From CAYNZP01 sp964401835 (GTDB lineage: Bacteria > Planctomycetota > Phycisphaerae > SM23-33), in contig CAYNZP010000002.1 in assembly GCA_964401835.1 (NCBI GenBank), positions 186,001-250,000 of the forward strand: a stretch of DNA of 64,000 nt, read 5' to 3'. Both the position numbers and the translations under genes were made by a program. Every line of letters begins with the position of its first letter. Within the stretch, counting starts at the first letter, position 1. Positions 8,977 through 17,595 of this stretch are shown in pieces. The notes under the pieces were generated by a model. It saw only the letters and a program-made list of their open reading frames with translations. It did not search any database and was not told the origin of the DNA.

Positions 8977-10227
8977 TCAGCTCTGCAGCTTGATAAAGAG
9001 CAGTATATTAAGAACGATGCTGATTACGAGCAACGCAATCAGGAAAATGAAATATACTGGCAGGGTTTCAGGATTTATCGCAGAGGATTCTTGAAGTGCT
9101 TCTGGTTCTTCCTCAAAGTCAGCCAGACCTTGAAGAACATTTTCGTTTATGTGTTTTCTGGCTATCAGGGGAGATTCGCCAACTGCGATAGACTCAAGGT
9201 CAATCAGCAGATCCGTCGTAGAATCGTAACGTTGCTCTCTATCCTTAGCCATCATAACTTCAACAACTTCGCCAAGTCCCGCGGACAACTTTGTATTGAT
9301 ATGGTCAGGCGGAACAAGTGGGTCTTTAAGATGTTTATGCATCACCGCTGCTGGTGTCGGGCCCTCGAATGGAACTCTTCCGGTAACCATATGGTAAAGG
9401 GTAGCTCCGAGCGAATAGATGTCAGCCCGGAAATCAACGTTTACCTCCCCTCGAATCTGCTCGGGGCTGATGTAATAAGGTGTACCATAGGCCCGGCCTG
9501 CTTCCGCCTCCGCTGCCGCGACATCCGATGCCTCACGGGCAAGACCCATATCCGCCAGCTTGGCGGTTCCATCCTCTGTCATCATTATGTTTTTGGGCTT
9601 GACGTCCCGATGTATCAGCCCTTGCTCGTGCGCGTGTTCCATCGCTCGTGCAATCTGGACTATGACATCCAGGGCATCTTTTTCCGTAAACACCTTACCC
9701 CCGGCAATCTCGTCATAGAGGGTGTGCCCTTTAACATATTCCATTACGAAGTAGTGATACCCACCAGCCTCACCCACATCAAAAGCCTGAACGATTCCGG
9801 TGTGATTAAGTTTCGCAGCTGCTTTCCCTTCCTTATAGAACCTTTCAACATATTCAGCGTTTTCCGAGAGTCTCCGGGGCAATACCTTGATGGCTACGTA
9901 CCTGTCCAGGCTCAATTGTTTCGCTTTGAAGACTGTTGCCATCGCTCCGCTGCCGAGTTTGGAAATGATTTTATAACCGGGTATCTGCTGGCCCTTGCTG
10001 ACCTCCAATATCTTTTCTTTTACCCGGTCTATTTGCCTAGCAGTAACAATTTTATTCGTGATGAGTATCTGTGCCAGGCTCTGCTGATTGGGGTCTTCGG
10101 CTTGGGCTTTGACATTAAGACATTGCTCGACCTCACTTGGTGTAGCAAGGCCTTGCTCTATAACCAGCTTTCCCAGTTCCGTGTCCATCGAAACTGAAGC
10201 AGTACTATTTTTCGGCTTTTCAGCCAT
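8977..10227 (-). CDS. Membrane-anchored Ser/Thr protein kinase
   Basis: A 416-residue Hanks-type kinase. Residues 15-78 form a small helical domain resembling the N-terminal domain of GspE-type ATPases; the kinase domain runs from about 85 to 350, with P-loop LGSGAMATV (91-99), Lys114 in VAIK, catalytic HRDVKPKN (206-213), DMG instead of DFG at 226-228, and SPE at 254-256. Residues 391-413 form a single C-terminal membrane helix with almost nothing beyond it, so the kinase faces the cytoplasm and no extracellular sensor is attached. It is the first gene of an operon with two STAS proteins and an RsbW-like kinase, so it may feed the partner switch. Confidence 0.93.
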   Translation of the reverse strand: MAEKPKNSTASVSMDTELGKLVIEQGLATPSEVEQCLNVKAQAEDPNQQSLAQILITNKIVTARQIDRVKEKILEVSKGQQIPGYKIISKLGSGAMATVFKAKQLSLDRYVAIKVLPRRLSENAEYVERFYKEGKAAAKLNHTGIVQAFDVGEAGGYHYFVMEYVKGHTLYDEIAGGKVFTEKDALDVIVQIARAMEHAHEQGLIHRDVKPKNIMMTEDGTAKLADMGLAREASDVAAAEAEAGRAYGTPYYISPEQIRGEVNVDFRADIYSLGATLYHMVTGRVPFEGPTPAAVMHKHLKDPLVPPDHINTKLSAGLGEVVEVMMAKDREQRYDSTTDLLIDLESIAVGESPLIARKHINENVLQGLADFEEEPEALQESSAINPETLPVYFIFLIALLVISIVLNILLFIKLQS

Positions 10228-10304
10228 TTTTCATTCAAGCCTCAGAAATGTTTGTCGGCTTAACCTGTCAGAACTGCTTACACAGCCAAAAGAAAGGTTG
10301 CGGA

Positions 10305-10333
10305 AAGATACTTCACCGCATGATTCACGTCAA
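10305..10333 (-). promoter_or_regulatory. Promoter of the kinase/STAS operon
   Basis: On the minus strand TTGACG (10333-10328) and TATCTT (10310-10305) are 17 bases apart. The predicted start leaves a leader of about 70 bases before the kinase ATG. It lies just downstream of the radical SAM gene on the same strand, so the kinase operon need not depend on read-through. Confidence 0.45.
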
Positions 10334-10391
10334 CATGTAAAAAAATAAACTTCTAATATATTCTACGCTTCGGCTTGTTAAATGGTTGGCT

Positions 10392-11408
10392 TTAACTCTT
10401 TTTTTTATAGTCATATAGCCCCACCGGGCCAAGTTCATCCAAATAATATCCTTCCCGGGAAAAATGCCGTCGCATGTCCCAGCAGAGATGGCACTTACTT
10501 GCATAACCTTTTTTTTCTACATAACCGCCTTTTTTAGCATGAGTTAGCAGGCCAAGAGGCCCTATATTACTTAATGTGCCCACAATAAACCTCTTCCCAT
10601 GAGTTTTATCCAAATCCTTCCAAATTTCTGCAATTTCTTTTTGTTTTTTTGCCTTACCTAAAATAATTCCTGCGCAGGTACCCGGCATAATGACGCCATC
10701 TGGCCCAATGTGCACATGTTTTGATCTTAGAAGCGCCCTCTCACATGGATTATTTTTAAAGGCGGTTGCCGGTTTTTGGAGCAAATGTGCCGCAATCAAC
10801 TCCGCTGCCCTGCCATTCATTCTATCGCGACCCTGGCAGGCATATTGCATGAACAAATCTGCCCTTTCAGAATCGCTCAAATCAGCTGTATCAAATCCAT
10901 CTTTCAGCCAATCCATCCATCGGACCTGAACACGGTCTGGACCGAGAATATCCTGGGCTATTTTTGCAGCCAGCCGGCAATGCTCGATTGGAACGAATTG
11001 TTGATGGTAGGGGTCGGCTGAGATACCGAACTTTTCCATCCCAGCCTCATCAAGGGCCTTTATGCGGTCCGCGAGCGTTTCTGCATCCGTAGCCCAAAAT
11101 GCATTAGTCTCGACCTTCACCAGCGGCCCGAGCCCCTGGGCCTTCGCTCTTCGGCAGATTTCTAGCAGCTTAGGCCAATTACCAAATGGCTCGCCACCGG
11201 TCAGATGAACCCTGCAACCATGAGGACTCGCTTCAATAAGTCCTCGCCAGATTTCCAGGGCTTGTTCGACAGAGAGTTCATCCTTGCAAGACGGGCTGCA
11301 ATTAAGATAGCACGATGCACAACTGGCATTGCACCAGTATGTAAGCATCAGTCCCGCAAACGACCAGTACTTCACGGGCATCGGTTCTGATTTATTATTC
11401 CTTGGCAT
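10392..11408 (-). CDS. Radical SAM protein of unknown substrate
   Basis: A 338-residue radical SAM enzyme. The [4Fe-4S] ligands are C26, C30 and C33 (CNASCASC), followed by two further cysteines at 37 and 41, and the SAM-binding GGEPF motif lies near residue 70. The C-terminal region has cysteines (PCER, GTCAG and a late CHLC pair near 305) resembling an auxiliary-cluster region, but the full SPASM pattern is not clear. No obvious peptide substrate lies beside it. The ATG at 11408 has no Shine-Dalgarno and lies 9 bases after a -10 element. Confidence 0.85.
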   Translation of the reverse strand: MPRNNKSEPMPVKYWSFAGLMLTYWCNASCASCYLNCSPSCKDELSVEQALEIWRGLIEASPHGCRVHLTGGEPFGNWPKLLEICRRAKAQGLGPLVKVETNAFWATDAETLADRIKALDEAGMEKFGISADPYHQQFVPIEHCRLAAKIAQDILGPDRVQVRWMDWLKDGFDTADLSDSERADLFMQYACQGRDRMNGRAAELIAAHLLQKPATAFKNNPCERALLRSKHVHIGPDGVIMPGTCAGIILGKAKKQKEIAEIWKDLDKTHGKRFIVGTLSNIGPLGLLTHAKKGGYVEKKGYASKCHLCWDMRRHFSREGYYLDELGPVGLYDYKKKS

Positions 11409-11417
11409 CGAATCTTT

Positions 11418-11446
11418 ATTCTATATTTTGCCCTGTCGCATAACAA
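11418..11446 (-). promoter_or_regulatory. Promoter of the radical SAM gene, apparently leaderless
   Basis: TTGTTA (11446-11441) and TAGAAT (11423-11418) with 17-base spacing; the start codon begins 9 bases after the -10, so transcription would start at or next to the ATG. Confidence 0.55.
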
Positions 11447-11514
11447 ACGATACAATACGATGATAATAAACCATGGGTGGACACTGCAGAAGGCTATTTG
11501 CCCCGGAGAGAAAA

Positions 11515-13395
11515 ATGAACAACCTTAATTTCACAAAAAAGCTGCTCGCAATTTCACTTATATTGACGATTTGCATTTCTTCGAGTTTCTCAGCTACAAC
11601 TCAGCCTGCTTCAGCGCCGGCAACGGAACCTGCGACCCAACCAGCCTCTGAGGCGGCATCTCAGTCAACGTCCCAGAGTGTCGACCAAGCCGATGCGAAA
11701 AAGATTCTTAAAATAGCCCACATCAGGCTCGCGGGCATAATTCTGGAAGGACCGCCCGGCTTTTCGTTTTTCGCAAATACTCCCGGCCAGTTGACACTCA
11801 AAGATGTCCTTCTTCGGTTATCCAAGGCCAGAAAGGATAAAAATGTCGGCATAGTCGCATTGGAAATTGACTCATTGAATATCAATTGGGCGCAGGCCCA
11901 GGAACTTGCCGAGGCGGTAACACGCCTTAATGCGGAAAAGCCGGTTCATACCTATTTATCATCCGCCAGTGCCGGTCAATACCTGGTCGCATCAGCCGGG
12001 GAAGAGATCGCGATGGAACCGGCTGGCACATTGATGCTTGTTGGACTTGGGGCTGAATTGACTTTTTTCCGAGGTACTCTTGATTTACTGGGTATCGAAC
12101 CGCAGATGGTTCAGGTCGGCCGATACAAGGGAGCATCGGAGCCATACGCCCGCAAAGGCCCCTCGCAGGAAATGCTCTATGAATACGAAAAAATATTGGA
12201 TGACCTTTACTACCAACTTTGCAACCAGATTGCCAAACAAAGGGGTTTGAAAATTGCAAAGGTCCAAAAAGCTATTGATTCCGGCCCGCTCAGCGCAGCG
12301 GCTGGTAAAAAGGCCAAACTGGTCGACAAACTCATTACCAAACTTGATTGGCAAAAAGAGATAAGCGATTCAACAGATGACAGCCATGGCGAAATGAAAT
12401 GGCATGCCAATTACGGCAAAAAGTCGCCAAGGCATCTCAACACATCAAGCCCGTTCAGCTTTTTCTCTGCCGTCATGGGAGGCGATAAGAAAACAAAAGT
12501 CCGCAACTCTACCATCGCCATAATTCACGCCGATGGCCTTATAGTGCCGGGACCAAGCGGAGAAGGAATTTTCGGACAAAAGATGGTTGGCGCCAAAACC
12601 CTGACTGAATGTTTCGAGCGAGTCAGGAAAGACGATCGAATCAAGGCAGTGATTTTCCGCGTGAACTCACCCGGCGGTTCAGCCTTGGCCAGCGAGCTCA
12701 TATATCAGGCTGCAAAAAAATGCGCCCAGCAAAAACCCGTAATTGCCAGCATAGCCCAGATGGGTGCAAGCGGCGGTTACTACATTGCCATAGGTGCCGA
12801 CACAATCGTAGCGGACGACTCGGCGATAGTCGGCTCGGTCGGAGTTATCAGCGGCAAACTCTCATTTACCGGCTTGATGAAAAAGGCTGGGATTTCGACT
12901 CATGAGATAACACGCGGACGTAACGCGGGGCTTTTCCTGAGCAGGCCATGGAGCCAGCGAGAGATGGACGTGATCCGCAAGCACGCCGAGACCACCTATG
13001 ACATGTTCGTTGAAAGAGTGTCCGAATCTAGGGCCGATCACGTCAAGGATATCAACTCTGTAACTCAGGGAAGGATTTTCACCGGCAGACAAGCGTCAGA
13101 AAACGGGCTGATTGACGAAGTTGGCGGCTTGCACAAGGCAGTCAATCTTGCCAAGGAAAAAGCAAAGCTTGATAAGGTCCATTTCCTCACTCTGCCCGAG
13201 CCAAAAACCTTCTTTGACATTATCTCTGGCAACGTCGAAGCTAATTCTACTTCGGCCCTGACAGATAATTTGACGATAATCGAAAGGATGGCCGGAAAGT
13301 CCCCCGGCATGGTATATTTAATTAACTTAGCGAATTTACTTAACGATGAAGCCGTTTCAGCTGCGATGCCCCACTTTTTTTCGATAAAACATTAA
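11515..13395 (+). CDS. sppA: Signal peptide peptidase SppA, long form
   Basis: SppA is a membrane-bound serine protease that degrades signal peptides. The 626-residue protein has an N-terminal signal/anchor (NFTKKLLAISLILTIC, ending near SFSA), a low-complexity linker rich in Thr, Pro, Ala, Ser and Gln, then two S49 domains in tandem as in the E. coli type. The proposed catalytic lysine lies in VGRYKGASEPYA of the first domain and the serine in MGASGGYYIA of the second. An upstream GTG/ATG-type start at 11473 is in frame, but the ATG at 11515 has GGAGAG in front and begins directly at the signal peptide. The next gene starts 10 bases after the stop. Confidence 0.92.
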   Translation: MNNLNFTKKLLAISLILTICISSSFSATTQPASAPATEPATQPASEAASQSTSQSVDQADAKKILKIAHIRLAGIILEGPPGFSFFANTPGQLTLKDVLLRLSKARKDKNVGIVALEIDSLNINWAQAQELAEAVTRLNAEKPVHTYLSSASAGQYLVASAGEEIAMEPAGTLMLVGLGAELTFFRGTLDLLGIEPQMVQVGRYKGASEPYARKGPSQEMLYEYEKILDDLYYQLCNQIAKQRGLKIAKVQKAIDSGPLSAAAGKKAKLVDKLITKLDWQKEISDSTDDSHGEMKWHANYGKKSPRHLNTSSPFSFFSAVMGGDKKTKVRNSTIAIIHADGLIVPGPSGEGIFGQKMVGAKTLTECFERVRKDDRIKAVIFRVNSPGGSALASELIYQAAKKCAQQKPVIASIAQMGASGGYYIAIGADTIVADDSAIVGSVGVISGKLSFTGLMKKAGISTHEITRGRNAGLFLSRPWSQREMDVIRKHAETTYDMFVERVSESRADHVKDINSVTQGRIFTGRQASENGLIDEVGGLHKAVNLAKEKAKLDKVHFLTLPEPKTFFDIISGNVEANSTSALTDNLTIIERMAGKSPGMVYLINLANLLNDEAVSAAMPHFFSIKH

Positions 13396-13405
13396 TAGCA
13401 GGAAT

Positions 13406-15343
13406 ATGCCGCAACAAAAGCCGTTCAATCTATTCGTATATGGCACGCTCATGAACCCCTCTGTATTCCGGGCGGTTCTTGGCAAGCGTCTGGTCAGCCG
13501 AGCCAAAGAAGCAGACGACGTAGCAGCTTATTATCCCCGAAAGGCGATTCTCGATAATTTCATAAAGATAAGTCCGGATAATACATACCAATACGCCGTA
13601 CCCGATCCTCAAGGGAGAATCAGGGGATTTCTCATTGGCCAGCTTCCCCAAGAGTGCATGGCCTTGCTGAGAAAATATGAAGGCAAGAATTATTCAAAAC
13701 GCACAGTGGAAGTCCAAACCAAGGAGGGCTCCGAGCCTGCCGTCGCTTTTGTCGGAAATATCAAACAATTGGAACACTCATTCGGATACGAATTCAACGA
13801 TCACCTGAAGCAGGAAATCCTGTTGGAAGAAAAAATCGACGAAGCCCTCAAAGAGACCGAAAAGGAAAAACTGAAAACAGGTGAAGCGCTGGCCCGCAGA
13901 GCTGTCGGCGAACTCAGAGGCGACAAAATCCGAGATCTTGTCCGAGTGCATTTCGAATCCGGTGGAATCAGTGATTATGCCATTAAGCACTCTTTAAAAG
14001 AAAAACCAATCCGTGACTTTACCAGGATACTCAAGGACCCCGAGGCAAGCGCTTTGGCACCAAACTACCTCGACATGGTCGTCAGACAGGTAGTTTTTAA
14101 TCAAATCGAAGACCGCATAAGAAAAGATTTTCGATATGAAATTGACCACATAATGTCAGACGGCAGTTATTACGATCGAGCGATCAGCTCTCTGGCAGCA
14201 CTGCGGATAATTAATTCAACGCGCAATCTCAATGCTGTGGTAACCGATTGCATGTCAGATCTCGTTTTCGGGAAAGACCACCTGGTTGATTTTGTCCGCT
14301 GCGCGATTATTGCCGCGGATTCACTTTATAATTATCAATCAGCCAAACGCCAGATTGAATTCATACGCTCTCATTCCGATGGTGGTTTTATTCCCATGGG
14401 AGCTGAAGTGGAATTTTCCAATATCGGCCACTCGGTGATTGACGATCCTAAGGGAGAGGTTCTTAGAGATCGTTCTTATGACAGTTTCTTATTTTTTTCT
14501 GACTTCGGACTGGATATCCTGACATGGAAATTGGGCGGCCATATTGATGACCATCATGAAAAAGTGGCCGGAAGACCCCGCAGGGGCTTTTTTGAGTTGG
14601 CGTTAGGCAACCTCTCTATCGAAGCGAATCTCTCCAAGCCTCTCACAAGCGACCCCTGGGTGATAAACCAATTCATTCAGGAAACCAGGCAATTTTACAA
14701 AATAGCACCACACAGTATTCATCTCTCGCTCCAGGTACGTAGCCAGCACAGAAAACCAGACCGTGACCGCCTACTACCCTTGTCAGTACTAAAGTGTCTC
14801 TTTGCTATAGCCGGTGCGCCGACAGTCAATCTAGATGGAAAGTTGATAATAAAAAGATTGATGTCGGATGAGATCATCTCTATTGCCCCGACACCCCGCA
14901 TGATGTTTTCGGACATCTCAATGCGACGGAGTACCGATGCCGATGAGGCATATCCCCCGATAAGCCCGGCAAGGGTGAGCGGAAGGTATGTTCAACAATT
15001 CAAGTTCCTCGCTCTTTCCGAGGATATCAATTATGAGCCAATAGTAATGGCACTTAAAGGACTGCAAATAAGCCTTCTTCCGGGATCTTTTTTGACAGCA
15101 TATCAATACAAAAACTCACGCAAGCACCGTAACAGGTTTAACAATTTGGTTGAATGGGGCGGGAATGTCGAAAAGCTTAGTATTAAGGAAATTGGTGAGT
15201 TCCTCAATTATATACACGAGGGACTTTACAAGGAGCGCCGCGGCAAACCCGCTCACAGTGGCGCTTATATTGCCTGGTCTTTAAATCAACTCAACGACAT
15301 GCTGGAAAAGTTCAACCGCCTGATTAAAAACAACGGGGATTAA
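13406..15343 (+). CDS. Gamma-glutamylcyclotransferase (AIG2-like) domain fused to a probable amidoligase
   Basis: A 645-residue two-part protein. Residues 8-120 are an AIG2/gamma-glutamylcyclotransferase fold: substrate loop VYGTLM (11-16) and the catalytic-glutamate motif YEGKNYSKR (91-99, Glu92). Residues 135-310 are a charged helical linker I do not recognise. Residues 325-640 look like a glutamine-synthetase-fold amidoligase (COOH-NH2 ligase): the paired acids in MGAEVEF (331-337), acids around ELALGNLSIEAN (397-408), the HSIHLSLQV strand (436-444) and an Arg in SGRYVQQF. The first domain would cleave gamma-glutamyl amides and the second would make amide bonds, so the pair could build or recycle a gamma-glutamyl compound. 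It follows sppA by 10 bases. The second assignment rests on motifs only. Confidence 0.7.
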   Translation: MPQQKPFNLFVYGTLMNPSVFRAVLGKRLVSRAKEADDVAAYYPRKAILDNFIKISPDNTYQYAVPDPQGRIRGFLIGQLPQECMALLRKYEGKNYSKRTVEVQTKEGSEPAVAFVGNIKQLEHSFGYEFNDHLKQEILLEEKIDEALKETEKEKLKTGEALARRAVGELRGDKIRDLVRVHFESGGISDYAIKHSLKEKPIRDFTRILKDPEASALAPNYLDMVVRQVVFNQIEDRIRKDFRYEIDHIMSDGSYYDRAISSLAALRIINSTRNLNAVVTDCMSDLVFGKDHLVDFVRCAIIAADSLYNYQSAKRQIEFIRSHSDGGFIPMGAEVEFSNIGHSVIDDPKGEVLRDRSYDSFLFFSDFGLDILTWKLGGHIDDHHEKVAGRPRRGFFELALGNLSIEANLSKPLTSDPWVINQFIQETRQFYKIAPHSIHLSLQVRSQHRKPDRDRLLPLSVLKCLFAIAGAPTVNLDGKLIIKRLMSDEIISIAPTPRMMFSDISMRRSTDADEAYPPISPARVSGRYVQQFKFLALSEDINYEPIVMALKGLQISLLPGSFLTAYQYKNSRKHRNRFNNLVEWGGNVEKLSIKEIGEFLNYIHEGLYKERRGKPAHSGAYIAWSLNQLNDMLEKFNRLIKNNGD

Positions 15344-15379
15344 ATAAAACGCCGACACAACAAGGCTGCAACCAGGGGA

Positions 15380-16981
15380 TTATTCAGCTGCGCCTTCCTT
15401 GACGTCGTCACCATTGGGCCGTTTGCCCTCAAGAATAAATCTTGAATATGCACGGAATATCTTATCGTCCGTTTCGGTCTTCATGAGGGTTTCGGCATAT
15501 TCCCTCGCTTGGGTGAAATCTTCCGCATTGAAGCTCATGAAAGCGGCCAGGAAGGCCATTTCCGGTTTTATTGCCCCCTCTTGCGTTTTCATCCGCTCGA
15601 CAACCATTGACATCCTTGCCTTATAGATTTCCTTACTCAGAAGCTTATTAACATCAAACCGGGTTTCCATAAGCGGAGGAAACAGACGAAACGCAGTTCT
15701 GGCGTGCATGGCTGCGGTCAGCGGTTCCCCGGCAGAGAAAAGTGCAAATGCAAGCCCAACCCTCGCCAGTGGATTTTTATTATTCAGCATCACGGCCAAT
15801 TCATATGTATTTGCCGCATCGTAAAATTTGCCCTGCTTCAAAAGTCTTTCCCCTTCAGCCATTTTCCGATTGAACGCATCAGGACTCATACCTGCAAGGC
15901 CGCGTATCAACACTACATCATCAGGCGACAGTGTTACAAGTTGTGTAATATCAACTGTTTCTTCACCGGCCTCCTGCGGGGTATCAGGAGCTTGTATTTC
16001 CATTTCTTCCTGGACCGGAGCGATGACAGGCTGGCGGGGCTCAAGTTCAACGACGGTAGCCTTGGATTCTTCCCGTTGCTTTTGCAGGTTCGTAAGGATG
16101 TCAAAAAAAACGTCCTGGTTTGACTCGGGCATCTGAGTTTCGGGCAAGGATTGATCTGGGATAGGCACAAGGTCTTGGGTCATCTTCTCTTCTTTTTGCT
16201 TTCTTAGTTTCCGATCTCGATCAGAAGCGATGACCGCAAAGTCCTGATGAGCCTGTGCTTCTACCCCTGCCTTCAAGCCACGATCCAGACTTTGTTCTTC
16301 CTGAGCTACTTCGTACAACTCGCGTGCCAGACCTTCGCGATTTTCTTCTTTAAGTACCGAGAAGAATGACGCTGCTTGTGGCCTGGTGATTGTCGGCCTG
16401 GATCTAATCGAAGACTCAAATTTTACCGGTTCGGGCAACGAGGATTTTATCAACGGACTGGCTAAGACACCCTGGGTCGGCGGCAGTTCGATAAGTGAGC
16501 TATAATTCGCCACGGCGCTTTTATACAGGCCTTGGGCCTGGGTCGCTGATATCGTGCTTCTTTTAGGAACGCTCGAACCTGGAATCGCAAAACCACCAGC
16601 GATAGCCCTGGTTCCAAGAATTGTGCTTGATCTGTCAAGATAAACCGATGTCCTATAAGGTTGGCCTGTCATTATCTGCTGGATGCCGACGGACGACTGC
16701 CTGAAATCGCTTAGCCCAGCCGAGGGCAAATCCAGTCGGAGCTGATTTGCTGGAAAATAGCCGACATCGCCCTGAAATCTGGCCAATCCTGTCACCTGCC
16801 CGTTAACGTAAAGTTGGGCATTAACCCCCCTCCGGGAACTAACCGCGCTGTTAAAACCCCCGCTACCGACCAGAAAACTGGAATCCAAAACCTGGCCACT
16901 CTGGGTACGGGCAACCTGGGCGTTTGCCAGCGAAACAGCAAAAACCGAAGCTATTACAAGAATTAAGAGTTTTGCTTTCAT
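15380..16981 (-). CDS. Secreted protein with TPR-like C-terminal region
   Basis: A 533-residue exported protein with the signal peptide KAKLLILVIASVFAVSLANA cut after ANA. Residues 20-150 are rich in Gly, Ser, Arg and Gln with little predicted structure; the middle is charged and proline-rich; residues about 340-510 contain helical pairs such as GERLLKQGKFYDAANTYELA followed by LARVGLAFALFSAGEPLTAA that fit tetratricopeptide repeats. I do not recognise a named family. An in-frame start at 17002 is possible, but the ATG at 16981 is placed directly at the signal peptide. It probably acts in the periplasm or on the surface. Confidence 0.75.
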   Translation of the reverse strand: MKAKLLILVIASVFAVSLANAQVARTQSGQVLDSSFLVGSGGFNSAVSSRRGVNAQLYVNGQVTGLARFQGDVGYFPANQLRLDLPSAGLSDFRQSSVGIQQIMTGQPYRTSVYLDRSSTILGTRAIAGGFAIPGSSVPKRSTISATQAQGLYKSAVANYSSLIELPPTQGVLASPLIKSSLPEPVKFESSIRSRPTITRPQAASFFSVLKEENREGLARELYEVAQEEQSLDRGLKAGVEAQAHQDFAVIASDRDRKLRKQKEEKMTQDLVPIPDQSLPETQMPESNQDVFFDILTNLQKQREESKATVVELEPRQPVIAPVQEEMEIQAPDTPQEAGEETVDITQLVTLSPDDVVLIRGLAGMSPDAFNRKMAEGERLLKQGKFYDAANTYELAVMLNNKNPLARVGLAFALFSAGEPLTAAMHARTAFRLFPPLMETRFDVNKLLSKEIYKARMSMVVERMKTQEGAIKPEMAFLAAFMSFNAEDFTQAREYAETLMKTETDDKIFRAYSRFILEGKRPNGDDVKEGAAE

Positions 16982-17074
16982 ATGCTTATCTTCTGTGTCC
17001 ACTTAATATATTCCAATAGTCGGCCATAAGTTCATTTATCATTATCCCCTTTTTGGGGAAAATCTTCTCTTTTA

Positions 17075-17305
17075 TTATTTCTCTTTATTGCAGAAGTTAC
17101 CACTTCCTCCCGCCATTTGAACCTGTGCGGAACAGACGCCCGCCTTGGTCTGGACCTGGCCCGTCGTGAAATCAACGGGTATCCAATATGTTTCCTTCTC
17201 CTGCGCATCTTTTGTATTCCTAAAGGGTAAGACAGCTGAGGCTTCCGCAAGTTTGGCTTTTTTCAGCTTTATGCTTTTTATTCGAAAAATCCGCTTTTTT
17301 TCCTC
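17075..17305 (-). CDS. Possible small protein without a clear start codon
   Basis: The minus frame is open from 17305 (just after three stop codons) to a double TAA ending at 17075. Its translation reads like a real protein, with stretches such as ETYWIPVDFTTGQVQTK and GVCSAQVQMAGG and two late cysteines, rather than like a random frame. There is no ATG, GTG or TTG near its beginning; ATT at 17290 follows GAGG by 11 bases and could serve, as ATT does for infC in this window. It lies upstream of the secreted TPR-like gene on the same strand. It may also be the remnant of a longer gene. Confidence 0.3.
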   Translation of the reverse strand, partial: EEKKRIFRIKSIKLKKAKLAEASAVLPFRNTKDAQEKETYWIPVDFTTGQVQTKAGVCSAQVQMAGGSGNFCNKEK

Positions 17306-17595
17306 TCATTATCATTTTACGCCTGCGATTGGGGCTTTAACCATTTTCCGAGGCAGCATTTTGAATCAAAAGCCAGGAAATATTGCCATCAGCTATATTG
17401 GAGCATATTATTAAAATTGAGTTTTAATATTTGGTCTGCCAAGGCCTTTTAATGTAAATATATGTGCTTGTTGTCATAAGGTTTTGCCTCCGTATAGCCG
17501 ATTAATCTAAATATGTGAATTTGATCGTTTTTTTATTGAAGGAGCGATTGGATTAAAGGCAGATTTTATTCAACTAGATAAGTTTCAGGGATTGT
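17306..17595. other. Intergenic region upstream of glgP
   Basis: AT-rich and without a supported gene apart from the promoter candidate at 17471-17498. An AGGG lies a few bases before the glgP ATG. Confidence 0.5.
17471..17498 (+). promoter_or_regulatory. Possible glgP promoter
   Basis: TTGTCA (17471-17476) and TATAGC (17493-17498) with 16-base spacing, about 100 bases before the glgP start. Confidence 0.35.

Noticed and set aside
9091..10197. 368-residue open frame on the plus strand
   Set aside because: Antisense to the Ser/Thr kinase; no recognisable domain.
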